Assembly (NCBI RefSeq): GCF_012034205.1
Contig: NZ_JAATEM010000003.1
Location: 1-64,000 of the forward strand
Length of the DNA stretch: 64,000 nucleotides
Source: Streptomyces composti
GTDB lineage: Bacteria > Actinomycetota > Actinomycetes > Streptomycetales > Streptomycetaceae
Direction: 5' to 3'
The position numbers and the translations under genes are program-made. The notes under the pieces are model-generated. The model was not told where the DNA came from and searched no databases. It saw nothing but the letters and a program-made list of their open reading frames with translations. Numbering within the stretch: the first letter of the stretch is position 1; every line of letters starts with the position of its first letter. Positions 44,180 through 53,186 of the stretch are shown here, in pieces.

Positions 44180-44338
44180 TGCCGCCCCTGGTCATGCACC
44201 TGCCACGCCGCTGCCCGGATCGCCCCTGAAGCCCTTCCCCGGCGCCCCTGGCCTACCCTGAACAACGTCCCTCGCACTCGGCACCGGAGCCCTCCGAGAG
44301 CCCGAGAAGTCGACAGAAGGTCGGAGAAGTCGCAGGTC

Positions 44339-45655
44339 ATGAGCGAACTGCCATATCCATACGAAGCCCCCGCCTCGCAGGCGCTGTTCGATCGGGCCGC
44401 GGCCGTCACTCCCGGTGGCGTCAATTCACCGGTGCGTGCCTTCCGCGCCGTCGGCGGCACGCCCCGGTTCATGGTGTCCGGAAACGGGCCGTACCTGACC
44501 GATGCCGACGGGCGTGAGTACGTCGACCTCGTCTGCTCCTGGGGCCCGATGATCCTGGGGCACGCGCACCCCGAGGTGATCGCCGCCGTGCAGGAGGCCG
44601 TGGCCCGCGGCACCTCCTTCGGCACGCCGGGCGAGGGCGAGGTCGCGCTCGCCGAGGAGATGGTCGCCAGGATCGAGCCGCTGGAGCAGGTGCGGCTGGT
44701 CTCCAGCGGCACCGAGGCCACCATGTCGGCGATCCGGCTGGCCCGCGGCTTCACCCGGCGCAGCAAGGTGATCAAGTTCGCCGGCTGCTACCACGGGCAC
44801 GTCGACTCGCTGCTCGCCTCCGCCGGCAGCGGTGTGGCGACCTTCGCGCTCCCCGACACCCCGGGCGTCACCGGCGCCCAGGCCGGCGACACCATCGTGC
44901 TGCCGTACAACGACCTCGAGGCCGTGCACGCGGCGTTCGCCGCCCACCCCGGTGAGATCGCCTGTGTGATCACCGAGGCCTCGCCGGGCAACATGGGCGT
45001 GGTGCCGCCGCTGCCCGGGTTCAACCAGGGGCTGAAGGACGCCTGCGAGAAGAACGGCGCGCTGTACATCTCCGACGAGGTGATGACCGGCTTCCGTACC
45101 AGCCGCGCCGGCTGGTACGGCGTGGACGGTGTGCGCCCCGACCTGATGACCTTCGGCAAGGTGATGGGCGGCGGCTTCCCCGCCGCGGCGTTCGGCGGGC
45201 GGGCCGACGTCATGGCGCACCTGGCCCCCGCCGGGCCCGTCTACCAGGCCGGCACTCTCTCCGGCAACCCGGTGGCCACCGCCGCCGGACTGGCCCAGCT
45301 GCGGCTGCTGGACGAGGCGGCCTACCGGAAGATCGACGCCGTCTCGGCACAGATCCAGTCGCTCGTCAGCGAGGCGCTCACCAAGGAGGGCGTGGCGCAC
45401 ACGCTGCAGAACGCCTCCAACATGTTCTCCGTCTTCTTCACCGACCGGCCGGTGCGCACCTACGAGGACGCCAAGGCGCAGGAGTCGTTCCGCTTCACCG
45501 CCTTCTTCCACTCGATGCTGGAGAACGGCGTGTATCTGCCGCCGTCGTCCTTCGAGTCGTGGTTCGTGTCCACCGCGCACGACGAGCAGGCGGTGCAGCG
45601 GATCGCCGACGCCCTCCCGGCGGCGGCCCGAGCGGCAGCGGAGGCCACCGCGTGA
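44339..45655 (+). CDS. hemL: glutamate-1-semialdehyde 2,1-aminomutase
   Basis: A 438-residue PLP enzyme converting glutamate-1-semialdehyde to 5-aminolevulinate, directly after HemA in the C5 pathway. Hallmarks are [19 protein letters not shown], the [15 protein letters not shown] block, [20 protein letters not shown] and the PLP lysine in [15 protein letters not shown]. The ATG is preceded by a GAGAAGTCG direct repeat. The next gene overlaps it by 4 bp. It is unlinked to the rex operon. Confidence 0.97.
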   Translation: MSELPYPYEAPASQALFDRAAAVTPGGVNSPVRAFRAVGGTPRFMVSGNGPYLTDADGREYVDLVCSWGPMILGHAHPEVIAAVQEAVARGTSFGTPGEGEVALAEEMVARIEPLEQVRLVSSGTEATMSAIRLARGFTRRSKVIKFAGCYHGHVDSLLASAGSGVATFALPDTPGVTGAQAGDTIVLPYNDLEAVHAAFAAHPGEIACVITEASPGNMGVVPPLPGFNQGLKDACEKNGALYISDEVMTGFRTSRAGWYGVDGVRPDLMTFGKVMGGGFPAAAFGGRADVMAHLAPAGPVYQAGTLSGNPVATAAGLAQLRLLDEAAYRKIDAVSAQIQSLVSEALTKEGVAHTLQNASNMFSVFFTDRPVRTYEDAKAQESFRFTAFFHSMLENGVYLPPSSFESWFVSTAHDEQAVQRIADALPAAARAAAEATA

Positions 45656-46359
45656 GCGCCGACCAGAAGAAGAACCTGGGCGCCGACGTCACCGTCGTGC
45701 ACCTGATGCGGCACGGCGAGGTCGAGAACCCGACCGGCGTCCTCTACGGGCGGCTGCCCGGCTACCACCTCTCGGAACTGGGCCGGCGCATGGCGGACCG
45801 GGTCGCCGAGCACCTGTCCGGCCGCGACATCGTCCATGTCGGTGCCTCCCCGCTGGAGCGGGCGCAGGAGACGGCCGAGCCGATCGCCAAGGCGCACGGG
45901 CTGGACATCGTCACCGACGAGCGGCTGATCGAGGCGGCCAACGTCTTCCAGGGCAAGACCTTCGGGGTCGGCGACGGCGCCCTGCGCCGGCCGGAGAACT
46001 GGAAGCACCTGGTCAACCCGTTCAAGCCGTCCTGGGGCGAGCCGTATGTCGACCAGGTGATCCGGATGATGGGCGCCCTGAACGCGGCGAGGGACGCGGC
46101 CCGCGGCCACGAGGCGGTGCTGGTCAGCCACCAGCTGCCCATCTGGATCGTGCGGTCCTACGTCGAGCGGCGGCGGCTGTGGCACGACCCGCGCAAGCGC
46201 CAGTGCACCCTCGCCTCGCTCACCAGCTTCACCTTCCAGGGCGACAAGATCGTCTCTGTCGGCTACAGCGAACCGGCCCGCGACCTCGTCCCCCCGCACC
46301 TCCTGGCCGGCGCCAAGCGCCGCAAGGGGTCAGGCGGCGGCAAGGCCTTCGGCGCGTAG
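45652..46359 (+). CDS. histidine phosphatase family protein (phosphoglycerate mutase-like)
   Basis: A 235-residue enzyme with the phosphoacceptor motif [13 protein letters not shown], where the His follows Arg, an Arg/Glu pair in [13 protein letters not shown], and the second catalytic His in [10 protein letters not shown]. The GTG overlaps the hemL stop (GTGA), with GGAGG upstream, so the two are translationally coupled. It is probably a small-molecule phosphatase rather than a glycolytic mutase. Substrate unknown. Confidence 0.9.
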   Translation: MSADQKKNLGADVTVVHLMRHGEVENPTGVLYGRLPGYHLSELGRRMADRVAEHLSGRDIVHVGASPLERAQETAEPIAKAHGLDIVTDERLIEAANVFQGKTFGVGDGALRRPENWKHLVNPFKPSWGEPYVDQVIRMMGALNAARDAARGHEAVLVSHQLPIWIVRSYVERRRLWHDPRKRQCTLASLTSFTFQGDKIVSVGYSEPARDLVPPHLLAGAKRRKGSGGGKAFGA

Positions 46360-46385
46360 CCCTCACCACGGCTCCCGGCTGCCCG

Positions 46386-46435
46386 CGTCGTTCCGGGGCC
46401 CGGCGTTTCGAGGCCCGTCGTTCCGGGGCCCGGCG
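46386..46435 (+). repeat. 20-bp direct repeat
   Basis: CGTCGTTCCGGGGCCCGGCG occurs at 46386-46405 and again, identically, at 46416-46435, downstream of the histidine phosphatase gene. Confidence 0.75.
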
Positions 46436-46454
46436 GCCGTGCGGCCGCCGGGCC
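46427..46454 (+). terminator. terminator-like hairpin after hemL operon
   Basis: A perfect 12-bp stem (46427-46438 with 46443-46454) with a GTGC loop overlaps the second copy of the direct repeat. Confidence 0.75.
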
Positions 46455-46661
46455 TCCGCCTCCGCCGTGCGTCGATGTCGTCCTGCACGGGGCAGTGGGC
46501 GGGCGCAATCGGGCGTAGCGCGCCTACTTACCGCAAGCGGGGCGGCTCATGACCGTCGCGTGCCCTGTTCGTTGCACAATCTCCCCAAATGAGTGGAACC
46601 TCCGCCTCCGTCACGGCCTCTGAATGAGTGACCAGCTGATGATGTGACGAACGGGGAGGCC

Positions 46662-47954
46662 ATGCGCACTCTCACCCGCAGGGGAATGCTCGGGCTCGGC
46701 GCGGGCGCCGTGGCCGCCGCCTCGCTGGCCGGCTGCGGAGGCCTCACCGGGTCGGACGATTCGACCCACGCCGGCGGTTCCCGCGGCGACGAAGGGGCGG
46801 GCGCCTCGCCCGAACCCTCCAGGACGGCGCGCCCGATCGGTGACGGGTCCACCTCCTTCACCGGGCGGCAGCCCCACCAGCCGGAGAAGCCCGTGCCGCT
46901 GGAGCCGGGTCAGGTCCCGCCCCAGTTCGTCGTGTTCTCCTGGGACGGTGCCGGCGAGGTCGGCAACGGGCTCTTCCCCCGTTTCCTGGACCTCGCCAAG
47001 GAGCACGGCGCGTCCATGACCTTCTTCCTCTCCGGGCTGTATCTGCTGCCCGAGTCGAAGAAGCGCCTCTACGACCCGCCGAACAATCCGCGCGGCGCCT
47101 CCGACATCGGCTACCTCACCGACGACCACATCAAGGACACGCTGAAGAACGTCCGCCGCGCCTGGCTCGAGGGCCATGAGATCGGCACCCACTTCAACGG
47201 CCACTTCTGCGCCGGCACCGGCAGCGTCGCCAACTGGACGCCGAAGCAGTGGCGCAGCGAGATCGACCAGGCGAAGTCCTTCGTCAAGCAGTGGCGGACC
47301 AACACCGGCTGGACGGACCTGCCGTCCCTGCCCTTCGACTACGACAAGGAGCTGGTCGGCGGCCGTACGCCCTGCCTGCTCGGCCAGGAGAACCTGCTGC
47401 CCGTCGCCCGCGAGCTGGGCTGGCGCTACGACGCCTCCTCGCCCGGCGGCCGCCAGACCTGGCCGGTGAAGAGGCAGGGCATATGGGACCTGCCGCTGCA
47501 GCAGATACCGTTCCCCGGCCGTTCCTTCGAGGTCCTGTCGATGGACTACAACATGCTCGCCAACCAGTCCGTCAACTCGACCAAGGCGCCCGCGCACAAC
47601 TACCCGGGCTGGCGGCGGCAGGCCGCCCAGGCGTACATATCCGGCTTCAAGCGGGCGTACGAGACAAACCGGGCTCCCCTCTTCATCGGCAACCACTTCG
47701 AGGAGTGGAACGGCGGCATCTACATGGACGCCGTGGAGGAGGCCCTCAAGCACATGGCGCGGGAGAAGGAGAAGGGCGGCGACGTGAGGCTCGTCTCCTT
47801 CCGCCAGTTCGTCGACTGGCTCGACGTGCAGAAGCCCGAGGTCCTGAACCGGCTGCGCACCCTGGAGGTCGGGCAGGAACCGGCAGGTGGCTGGAAGGCG
47901 TTCATGGAGGACACCGGCAGCGGCACCGGGGAGAGCACCTCGAACGGCGCCTGA
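46662..47954 (+). CDS. Tat-exported lipoprotein, polysaccharide deacetylase-like
   Basis: A 430-residue predicted surface protein. The twin-arginine leader (RTLTRRGMLGLGAGAVAAAS) ends in lipobox LAGC (Cys25). The body starts with VVFSWDGAGEVGNG, like the Asp motif of NodB-type deacetylases (family CE4), and continues HEIGTHFNGHFC, the metal-binding H-x3-H region. The later motifs are diverged, so activity is uncertain. ATG 46662 is chosen because GGGGAGG lies 2 bp before it. It precedes the cytochrome c maturation genes on the same strand. Confidence 0.8.
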   Translation: MRTLTRRGMLGLGAGAVAAASLAGCGGLTGSDDSTHAGGSRGDEGAGASPEPSRTARPIGDGSTSFTGRQPHQPEKPVPLEPGQVPPQFVVFSWDGAGEVGNGLFPRFLDLAKEHGASMTFFLSGLYLLPESKKRLYDPPNNPRGASDIGYLTDDHIKDTLKNVRRAWLEGHEIGTHFNGHFCAGTGSVANWTPKQWRSEIDQAKSFVKQWRTNTGWTDLPSLPFDYDKELVGGRTPCLLGQENLLPVARELGWRYDASSPGGRQTWPVKRQGIWDLPLQQIPFPGRSFEVLSMDYNMLANQSVNSTKAPAHNYPGWRRQAAQAYISGFKRAYETNRAPLFIGNHFEEWNGGIYMDAVEEALKHMAREKEKGGDVRLVSFRQFVDWLDVQKPEVLNRLRTLEVGQEPAGGWKAFMEDTGSGTGESTSNGA

Positions 47955-48020
47955 AATGCGGGTTTCCGCCCGCAAGGGGGGTGCGCATGATCCCCTGGAA
48001 GGGCATGCGAAACTTTTCAC

Positions 48021-48674
48021 ATGAGTGCCGCCAGCCGCGCCCCCCAGCGCCCGAACCGCGCCGCCCGCGTCGGCCGTGACCGCCGTGCGGGCGTCCGCCG
48101 CCGTGTCGCCCTGACCGCCGGTGCCGCCGTGGCCGCGCTGCTCGCCACCGCGTGCGGCGAGGGCGGGACCTCCGGCGGAGGCGGCGACACCAACTTCGTC
48201 ACCGGTACCGACGGCATCTCCACCGCCGCCAAGGGCGAGCGCGCCGCGGCCCCCGAGCTGTCCGGCGAGACCGTCGACGGCAAGCAGCTCGACGTCGCCG
48301 ACTACAAGGGCAAGGTCGTCGTGCTGAACGTCTGGGGCTCCTGGTGCAACCCGTGCCGTGCGGAGGCCAAGTACTTCACCAAGGTCGCCAACGACTACGC
48401 CGACAAGGGCGTGCAGTTCGTCGGCATCAACACCCGCGACACCAACATCCGGGCGGCCCGGGCGTTCGAGGAGGACTTCGACGTCCCCTACCCGAGCCTG
48501 TACGACCCCACGGGCAAGCTGATGCTCCGCTTCCCCAAGGGCACGCTCAACCCGCAGTCGATCCCCTCCACCCTGGTCCTGGACCGGGACGGGAGGATCG
48601 CCGCCCGCTCCCTGTCCCCGCTCAGCGAGGAACGGCTGCTGAAGATGCTCAAGCCGGTCGTCGCGGAGAAGTGA
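48021..48674 (+). CDS. TlpA/ResA-like thioredoxin lipoprotein
   Basis: A 217-residue extracytoplasmic thiol-disulfide oxidoreductase. A basic N-terminus and hydrophobic stretch end in lipobox ATAC (Cys45). The redoxin domain has VLNVWGSWCNPCRAEAKYF, with CxxC at Cys109 and Cys112, and the cis-Pro in IPSTLVLDRDG. It would keep apocytochrome c cysteines reduced, receiving electrons from the CcdA protein encoded 4 bp downstream. Confidence 0.93.
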   Translation: MSAASRAPQRPNRAARVGRDRRAGVRRRVALTAGAAVAALLATACGEGGTSGGGGDTNFVTGTDGISTAAKGERAAAPELSGETVDGKQLDVADYKGKVVVLNVWGSWCNPCRAEAKYFTKVANDYADKGVQFVGINTRDTNIRAARAFEEDFDVPYPSLYDPTGKLMLRFPKGTLNPQSIPSTLVLDRDGRIAARSLSPLSEERLLKMLKPVVAEK

Positions 48675-48678
48675 CCTG

Positions 48679-49422
48679 ATGGACCCGAACACCACGGTGC
48701 TCAACGGCGCCCTGCTGGTGGCGCTGCCCATCGCCGTGCTCGCCGGCCTCGTCTCCTTCTTCTCGCCCTGCGTGCTGCCCCTGGTCCCCGGCTACCTCTC
48801 CTATGTCACCGGAGTCTCCGGCACCGACCTGGCCGAGGCCCGGCGCGGCCGCATGGTGATGGGCGCCTCCCTGTTCGTGCTCGGCTTCACCGCCGTGTTC
48901 GTCTCCAGCGGTGCCCTCTTCGGCTACTTCGGGGACACCCTCCAGGAGCAGAAGGCCGTCCTCAGCAAGATCCTCGGCGCCTTCATGATCCTCATGGGTG
49001 TCTTCTTCATGGGGCTGATGCCCTGGTTCACCCAGCGCGAGTTCCGCTTCCACAAGCGACCGGCGACCGGGCTGGTGGGCGCGCCCGTGCTCGGTGCCCT
49101 GTTCGGCATCGGCTGGACCCCCTGCATCGGCCCCACCCTCTCCTCCGTGCTGACCCTCTCCGCCCAGCAGGAGAGCGCCGGGCGGGGCGCCCTGCTGACC
49201 GTGGCGTACTGTCTGGGCCTGGGCGTGCCCTTCGTGCTCACCGCCGTCGCCTTCCGCAAGGCGCTCGGCGCGTTCGCCTGGGTCAAGCGGCACTACGTGT
49301 GGGTCATGCGCATCGGCGGCAGCATGATGATCGTCACCGGTGTGCTGCTGCTGACCGGCGCGTGGGACAGCCTCGTGGCGCAGATGCAGACCTGGTCCAA
49401 CGGCTTCACTGTGGGGATCTGA
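48679..49422 (+). CDS. ccdA: cytochrome c biogenesis protein CcdA
   Basis: A 247-residue membrane protein with six helices that moves reducing power across the membrane. Its two redox Cys lie in SFFSPCVLPLVPGYL and GIGWTPCIGPTLSS, the CPCxxP-like half motifs. It sits between the TlpA-like lipoprotein and ResB genes with 4-bp gaps, a tightly packed system II maturation operon. Confidence 0.95.
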   Translation: MDPNTTVLNGALLVALPIAVLAGLVSFFSPCVLPLVPGYLSYVTGVSGTDLAEARRGRMVMGASLFVLGFTAVFVSSGALFGYFGDTLQEQKAVLSKILGAFMILMGVFFMGLMPWFTQREFRFHKRPATGLVGAPVLGALFGIGWTPCIGPTLSSVLTLSAQQESAGRGALLTVAYCLGLGVPFVLTAVAFRKALGAFAWVKRHYVWVMRIGGSMMIVTGVLLLTGAWDSLVAQMQTWSNGFTVGI

Positions 49423-49426
49423 CCCG

Positions 49427-51193
49427 ATGAGCAACACCACGACGGACGACACCACGAAGGCCGGTGACGACCAGGAGCTGGGCGCGGCCGGCGCCCAGCT
49501 GTCCACCGCCCCCGACGAGGCGCCGAACCTGCCCTCCCTTGGCGTGATCGGCTGGGCCCGCTGGTTCTGGCGGCAGCTCACCTCCATGCGGGTCGCCCTG
49601 CTGCTGCTTCTGCTGCTCTCGCTCGGCGCGATCCCCGGCTCGCTGATCCCGCAGACCGGGATCGACGAGACCAAGGTCGCCGACTTCCGCGAGCGGCACG
49701 AGGTGCTCGCCCCCGTCTACGACAAGCTGGGGCTCTTCAACGTCTACAGCTCGGTGTGGTTCTCCGCGATCTACATCCTGCTGTTCGTCTCCCTGATCGG
49801 CTGCATCGTCCCGCGCACCTGGCAGTTCGTCGGCCAGCTGCGCGGCCGCCCGCCGGGCGCGCCCCGGCGGCTGACCCGGCTGCCCGCCCACACCACCTGG
49901 CGCACCGAGACCGGCCCGGAGCAGGTCCGCGAGGCCGCGCTCGCCCTGCTGAAGAAGCGCGGCTTCCGTGCTCATCTCTCCGGTGACGCGGTCGCCGCCG
50001 AGAAGGGCTATCTGCGCGAGGTCGGCAACCTCGCCTTCCACATCGCCCTGATCGTGATGCTGATCGCCTTCGCCTGGGGCCAGCTGTTCAAGTCCGAGGG
50101 CAACAAGCTGATCGTCGAGGGCCACGGCTTCGCCAACACGCTCACCCAGTACGACGACTTCAAGTCCGGCAGCCTCTTCACCACCGACGACCTCGAACCC
50201 TTCAGCTTCGACCTGAAGGACTTCAAGGGCACCTACGAGCGCACCGGCCCCAACCGCGGCACCCCGCGCACCTACGAGGCCGACCTCACCTACAGCGAGG
50301 GCGCCTACGGCGAGCAGAAGAGGACCACCGTCAAGGTCAACGAGCCCCTGAAGATCGGCGACGCCAAGGTCTACCTGGTCAGCCACGGCTACGCACCGGT
50401 CGTCACGGTCCGCGACGGCAAGGGCCAGATCGTCTTCCAGGACGCCGTCCCGCTGCTGCCGCTCGACGCCAACGTCACCTCCTCCGGGGTGGTCAAGGTC
50501 CTCGACGGCTACCGCAACCCCGAGGGCAAGAAGGAGCAGCTCGGCTTCCAGGCCTTCTTCGTGCCGACCTTCGGCGGGTCGGCGACCGGCACGATGCTCT
50601 CCCAGTTCCCCGCCCTGGACTATCCGGTCCTCGCGCTCAACGCCTACCACGGCGACCTGAAGGCCGACTCCGGCATTCCGCAGAGCGTGTACCAGATGGA
50701 CAAGTCCAAGATGAAGGAGTTCAAGGGCCCCGACGGCAAGCTGCTGAAGAAGCTGCTGCGCCCCGGCGAGACCATGAAGCTCCCGAACGGTGCGGGCTCG
50801 GTCACCTTCGAGAAGGACATCAAGGAGTGGGCCGGCTTCCAGGTCGTGCAGGAGCCCGGCGGCGGCTGGGCCCTCGGCGGCGCCATCGTCGCCATCGGCG
50901 GCCTCGCCGCGTCCCTGTTCATCCAGCGCCGCCGCGTCTGGGTGCGGGCCACCGCGGGCGCCGACGGGGTGACCGTCGTCGAGATGGCCGGCCTCGGCCG
51001 CAGCGAGTCCGCGAAGGTCCCGGAGGAACTCGGCGACCTCGCCGAGGCCCTCTACGCACAGGCACCGGGCGCCCCCGAGCCCGACCCCGACTCCGCGACC
51101 GCTCCCGACAGCGCTCCCGGACCGGACGACGCATCAGCGAAGACACCCGACCACCGCAACCCTGCATCTGCCGAAGGGGCTGAGCAGCAGTGA
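49427..51193 (+). CDS. resB: cytochrome c biogenesis protein ResB (Ccs1)
   Basis: A 588-residue partner of CcsB in the system II haem-attachment complex. Three N-terminal helices appear (MRVALLLLLLLSLGAIPGSL, IYILLFVSLIGCIVP, AFHIALIVMLIAFAWG). A large extracytoplasmic domain (about residues 220-470) and a fourth helix (GGAIVAIGGLAASLFI) follow. The C-terminal 50 residues are an Asp/Pro/Ala tail. Its stop overlaps the ccsB start by 4 bp. Confidence 0.95.
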   Translation: MSNTTTDDTTKAGDDQELGAAGAQLSTAPDEAPNLPSLGVIGWARWFWRQLTSMRVALLLLLLLSLGAIPGSLIPQTGIDETKVADFRERHEVLAPVYDKLGLFNVYSSVWFSAIYILLFVSLIGCIVPRTWQFVGQLRGRPPGAPRRLTRLPAHTTWRTETGPEQVREAALALLKKRGFRAHLSGDAVAAEKGYLREVGNLAFHIALIVMLIAFAWGQLFKSEGNKLIVEGHGFANTLTQYDDFKSGSLFTTDDLEPFSFDLKDFKGTYERTGPNRGTPRTYEADLTYSEGAYGEQKRTTVKVNEPLKIGDAKVYLVSHGYAPVVTVRDGKGQIVFQDAVPLLPLDANVTSSGVVKVLDGYRNPEGKKEQLGFQAFFVPTFGGSATGTMLSQFPALDYPVLALNAYHGDLKADSGIPQSVYQMDKSKMKEFKGPDGKLLKKLLRPGETMKLPNGAGSVTFEKDIKEWAGFQVVQEPGGGWALGGAIVAIGGLAASLFIQRRRVWVRATAGADGVTVVEMAGLGRSESAKVPEELGDLAEALYAQAPGAPEPDPDSATAPDSAPGPDDASAKTPDHRNPASAEGAEQQ

Positions 51194-52299
51194 CTCTCGC
51201 CGCCGCGACCAACGAAAGCCTCGCGGAGATGAGCAATGTGCTCATCTACTCCGCGATGGCCGTCTACACCCTGGCCTTCTTCGCGTACATCGCCGAATGG
51301 CTCTTCGGCAGCCGCAGCAAGGTCGCCCGCACGGCCGCCGCGCTCACCCCGGGCGCGGAGTCCAGGAAGGCGCCGGCGGTGACGGTGAAGCAGGCGGGCG
51401 GAACCGCCGTCCTGGAGCGGCCCAAGGTCGTCGTCCGGGCCACGGCCGGCACCCGGGACGTACCGGACGGCCCCGGCGCCCACGGCGGTGACGAGCAGGG
51501 CGACCTCTACGGCCGTATCGCCGTGTCCCTCACCGTGCTCGGCTTCCTGCTGGCCTTCGGCGGCGTGCTCACCCGGGCGCTGTCCGTGCAGCGGGCGCCC
51601 TGGGGCAACATGTACGAGTTCAACATCACGTTCTCCACCGTCGCCGTCGGCGTGTACCTCACGCTGCTGGCGCTGAAGAAGAACGTGCGCTGGATCGGGC
51701 TGTTCCTGATCACCTCGGTCCTCCTCGACCTCGGCCTCGCTGTCACTGTCCTGTACACCGCCAGCGACCAGTTGGTTCCCGCCCTCCACTCGTACTGGCT
51801 CTACATCCACGTCTCCACGGCGATCCTCTGCGGCGCGGTCTTCTACCTGGGCGCGGTCACCACGATCCTGTACCTGTTCAAGGACTCCTACGAGAGCAAG
51901 CTGGCCGGCGGCGGCAAGCCCGGCAGCTTCGCCACCAGCGTCCTGGAGCGCCTGCCCGCCTCCGCCTCGCTCGACAAGTTCGCCTACCGGGTCAACGCGG
52001 CCGTCTTCCCGCTGTGGACGTTCACGATCATCGCGGGTGCGATCTGGGCGGGCGACGCCTGGGGCCGCTACTGGGGCTGGGACCCCAAGGAGGTCTGGTC
52101 CTTCATCACCTGGGTCGCCTACGCCTGCTACCTGCACGCCCGCGCGACGGCCGGCTGGAAGGGCCGCAAGGCCGCGTACCTGGCCCTGCTGGCCTTCGGC
52201 TGCTGGCTGTTCAACTACTACGGCGTCAACATCTTCGTCTCCGGCAAGCACTCCTATGCGGACGTCGGCCTCGGCGTCCTGACCGCCGCCGGCTTCTGA
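51190..52299 (+). CDS. ccsB: cytochrome c biogenesis protein CcsB (CcsA/ResC)
   Basis: A 369-residue haem-handling membrane protein with about eight helices. The haem-binding WWD segment is WAGDAWGRYWGWDPKEVWSF near residue 285. Conserved His residues lie in ALHSYWLYIHVSTAI and near VSGKHSYADVG. With ResB it delivers and attaches haem to apocytochrome c outside the cell. It is the last gene of the operon and is followed by a strong terminator. Confidence 0.95.
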   Translation: MTLAAATNESLAEMSNVLIYSAMAVYTLAFFAYIAEWLFGSRSKVARTAAALTPGAESRKAPAVTVKQAGGTAVLERPKVVVRATAGTRDVPDGPGAHGGDEQGDLYGRIAVSLTVLGFLLAFGGVLTRALSVQRAPWGNMYEFNITFSTVAVGVYLTLLALKKNVRWIGLFLITSVLLDLGLAVTVLYTASDQLVPALHSYWLYIHVSTAILCGAVFYLGAVTTILYLFKDSYESKLAGGGKPGSFATSVLERLPASASLDKFAYRVNAAVFPLWTFTIIAGAIWAGDAWGRYWGWDPKEVWSFITWVAYACYLHARATAGWKGRKAAYLALLAFGCWLFNYYGVNIFVSGKHSYADVGLGVLTAAGF

Positions 52300-52321
52300 G
52301 CCGGCACCGGGGACACCGGCA

Positions 52322-52363
52322 GGGACCATCGGGAGGCAGGCGCGCTCACCTCCCGATGGTCCC
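52322..52363. terminator. bidirectional terminator after ccsB
   Basis: A perfect 15-bp stem (52322-52336 with 52349-52363) has a 12-nt loop that contains the stop codon of the convergent deaminase gene. Confidence 0.85.
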
Positions 52364-52822
52364 GGTGTTCCCGATGTCCTCGTTCCACAGCTGTGGATGG
52401 CGCTCCACGAACTCCCGCATCATCGCGACGCACTCCGGATCGTCCAGCAGCACGATCCGCACCCCGTGCTCGGCCAGCCACTCGTGCCCGCCCCGGAAGG
52501 TGACCGCCTCACCGATCACCACCCGCGAGATCCCGAACTGCCGGACCAGCCCCGAGCAGTACCAGCACGGCGACAGCGTGGTCACCATCGTCGTCCCGCG
52601 ATACGACGGCTGCCGGCCCGCCGCCCGGAAGGCGGCCGTCTCCGCGTGCACCGACGGATCCCCGTCCTGCACCCGCCGGTTCCGCCCCCGCCCCAGCAGC
52701 ACCCCGTCCGCCCCGTACAGCGCGGCCCCCACCGGAACCCCGCCCTCGGCAAGCCCCGCCCGCGCCTCCTCCAACGCGACCCCGAGCCAGGAACGAGCGG
52801 TGGCGGTATCGATCGTCTCCAT
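52346..52822 (-). CDS. nucleoside/cytosine deaminase family protein
   Basis: A 158-residue zinc deaminase of the cytosine/guanine/tRNA-adenosine group. The zinc and catalytic residues are in PSVHAETAAFRAAG (His, Glu) and TLSPCWYCSGLV (PCxxC). The start of METIDTATARSWLGVALEEA fits the family, but its Shine-Dalgarno is poor. The same reading frame continues upstream without a stop to 53080, so the true protein may be longer. The C-terminal FVERHPQLWNEDIG is typical of yeast-like cytosine deaminases. Confidence 0.85.
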   Translation of the reverse strand: METIDTATARSWLGVALEEARAGLAEGGVPVGAALYGADGVLLGRGRNRRVQDGDPSVHAETAAFRAAGRQPSYRGTTMVTTLSPCWYCSGLVRQFGISRVVIGEAVTFRGGHEWLAEHGVRIVLLDDPECVAMMREFVERHPQLWNEDIGNTGTIGR

Positions 52823-53080
52823 ACGGCCAGTGTTCCCCGACCGCAGGGCCGGCGGCTCGTGGACGCGTCGCTGGTGGCGTCTGAGCAGCACGTCCGCGTC
52901 CGTCTCCGCGCTGCCGTCGTCCGCCGCCCGCGCCCTGCTGCGCCGCGCGGCCAGCTCGGCGCACTCCCCGCAGCCGGGGACCGGCTCCGGGGGCGGGCTC
53001 ACCGGGACCAGCGGGTGAGCCAGCGACAGGCGGATCGCGGAACGGCGGTTGGCCTCGCGGACCTCGGCGCTCAGATCCAT
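52823..53080 (-). other. in-frame upstream extension resembling a small Cys-containing protein
   Basis: From ATG 53080 (AAAGGGAA upstream) the frame encodes about 86 residues and then runs straight into the deaminase. It contains PGCGECAELAARRSRARAAD and SAETDADVLLRRHQRRVHEP. The latter resembles small Streptomyces proteins often encoded beside XRE/DUF397 pairs. In those the protein normally ends soon after the RRH motif. Here no stop intervenes, giving a possible 244-residue fusion. Confidence 0.5.
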
Positions 53081-53186
53081 CGGCGATTCCCTTTCGTCAC
53101 TCTCGGTGTGTCGAGCGTGGCGCAGTGGAATCGTGGGCATCAATGCATGACGCGTGACACTCGACCACTGTCACGGAGGGGGCGCC

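Larger units (their letters stand above)
43655..44338. other. 684-bp divergent intergenic region before hemL
   Basis: No convincing gene. A minus-strand frame at 43645-43890 has no recognisable domain. The right half contains three hairpins (listed separately). TACCCT at 44254-44259 is a possible hemL -10. A GAGAAGTCG direct repeat occurs at 44304-44312 and 44324-44332, within the likely hemL leader. Confidence 0.6.
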
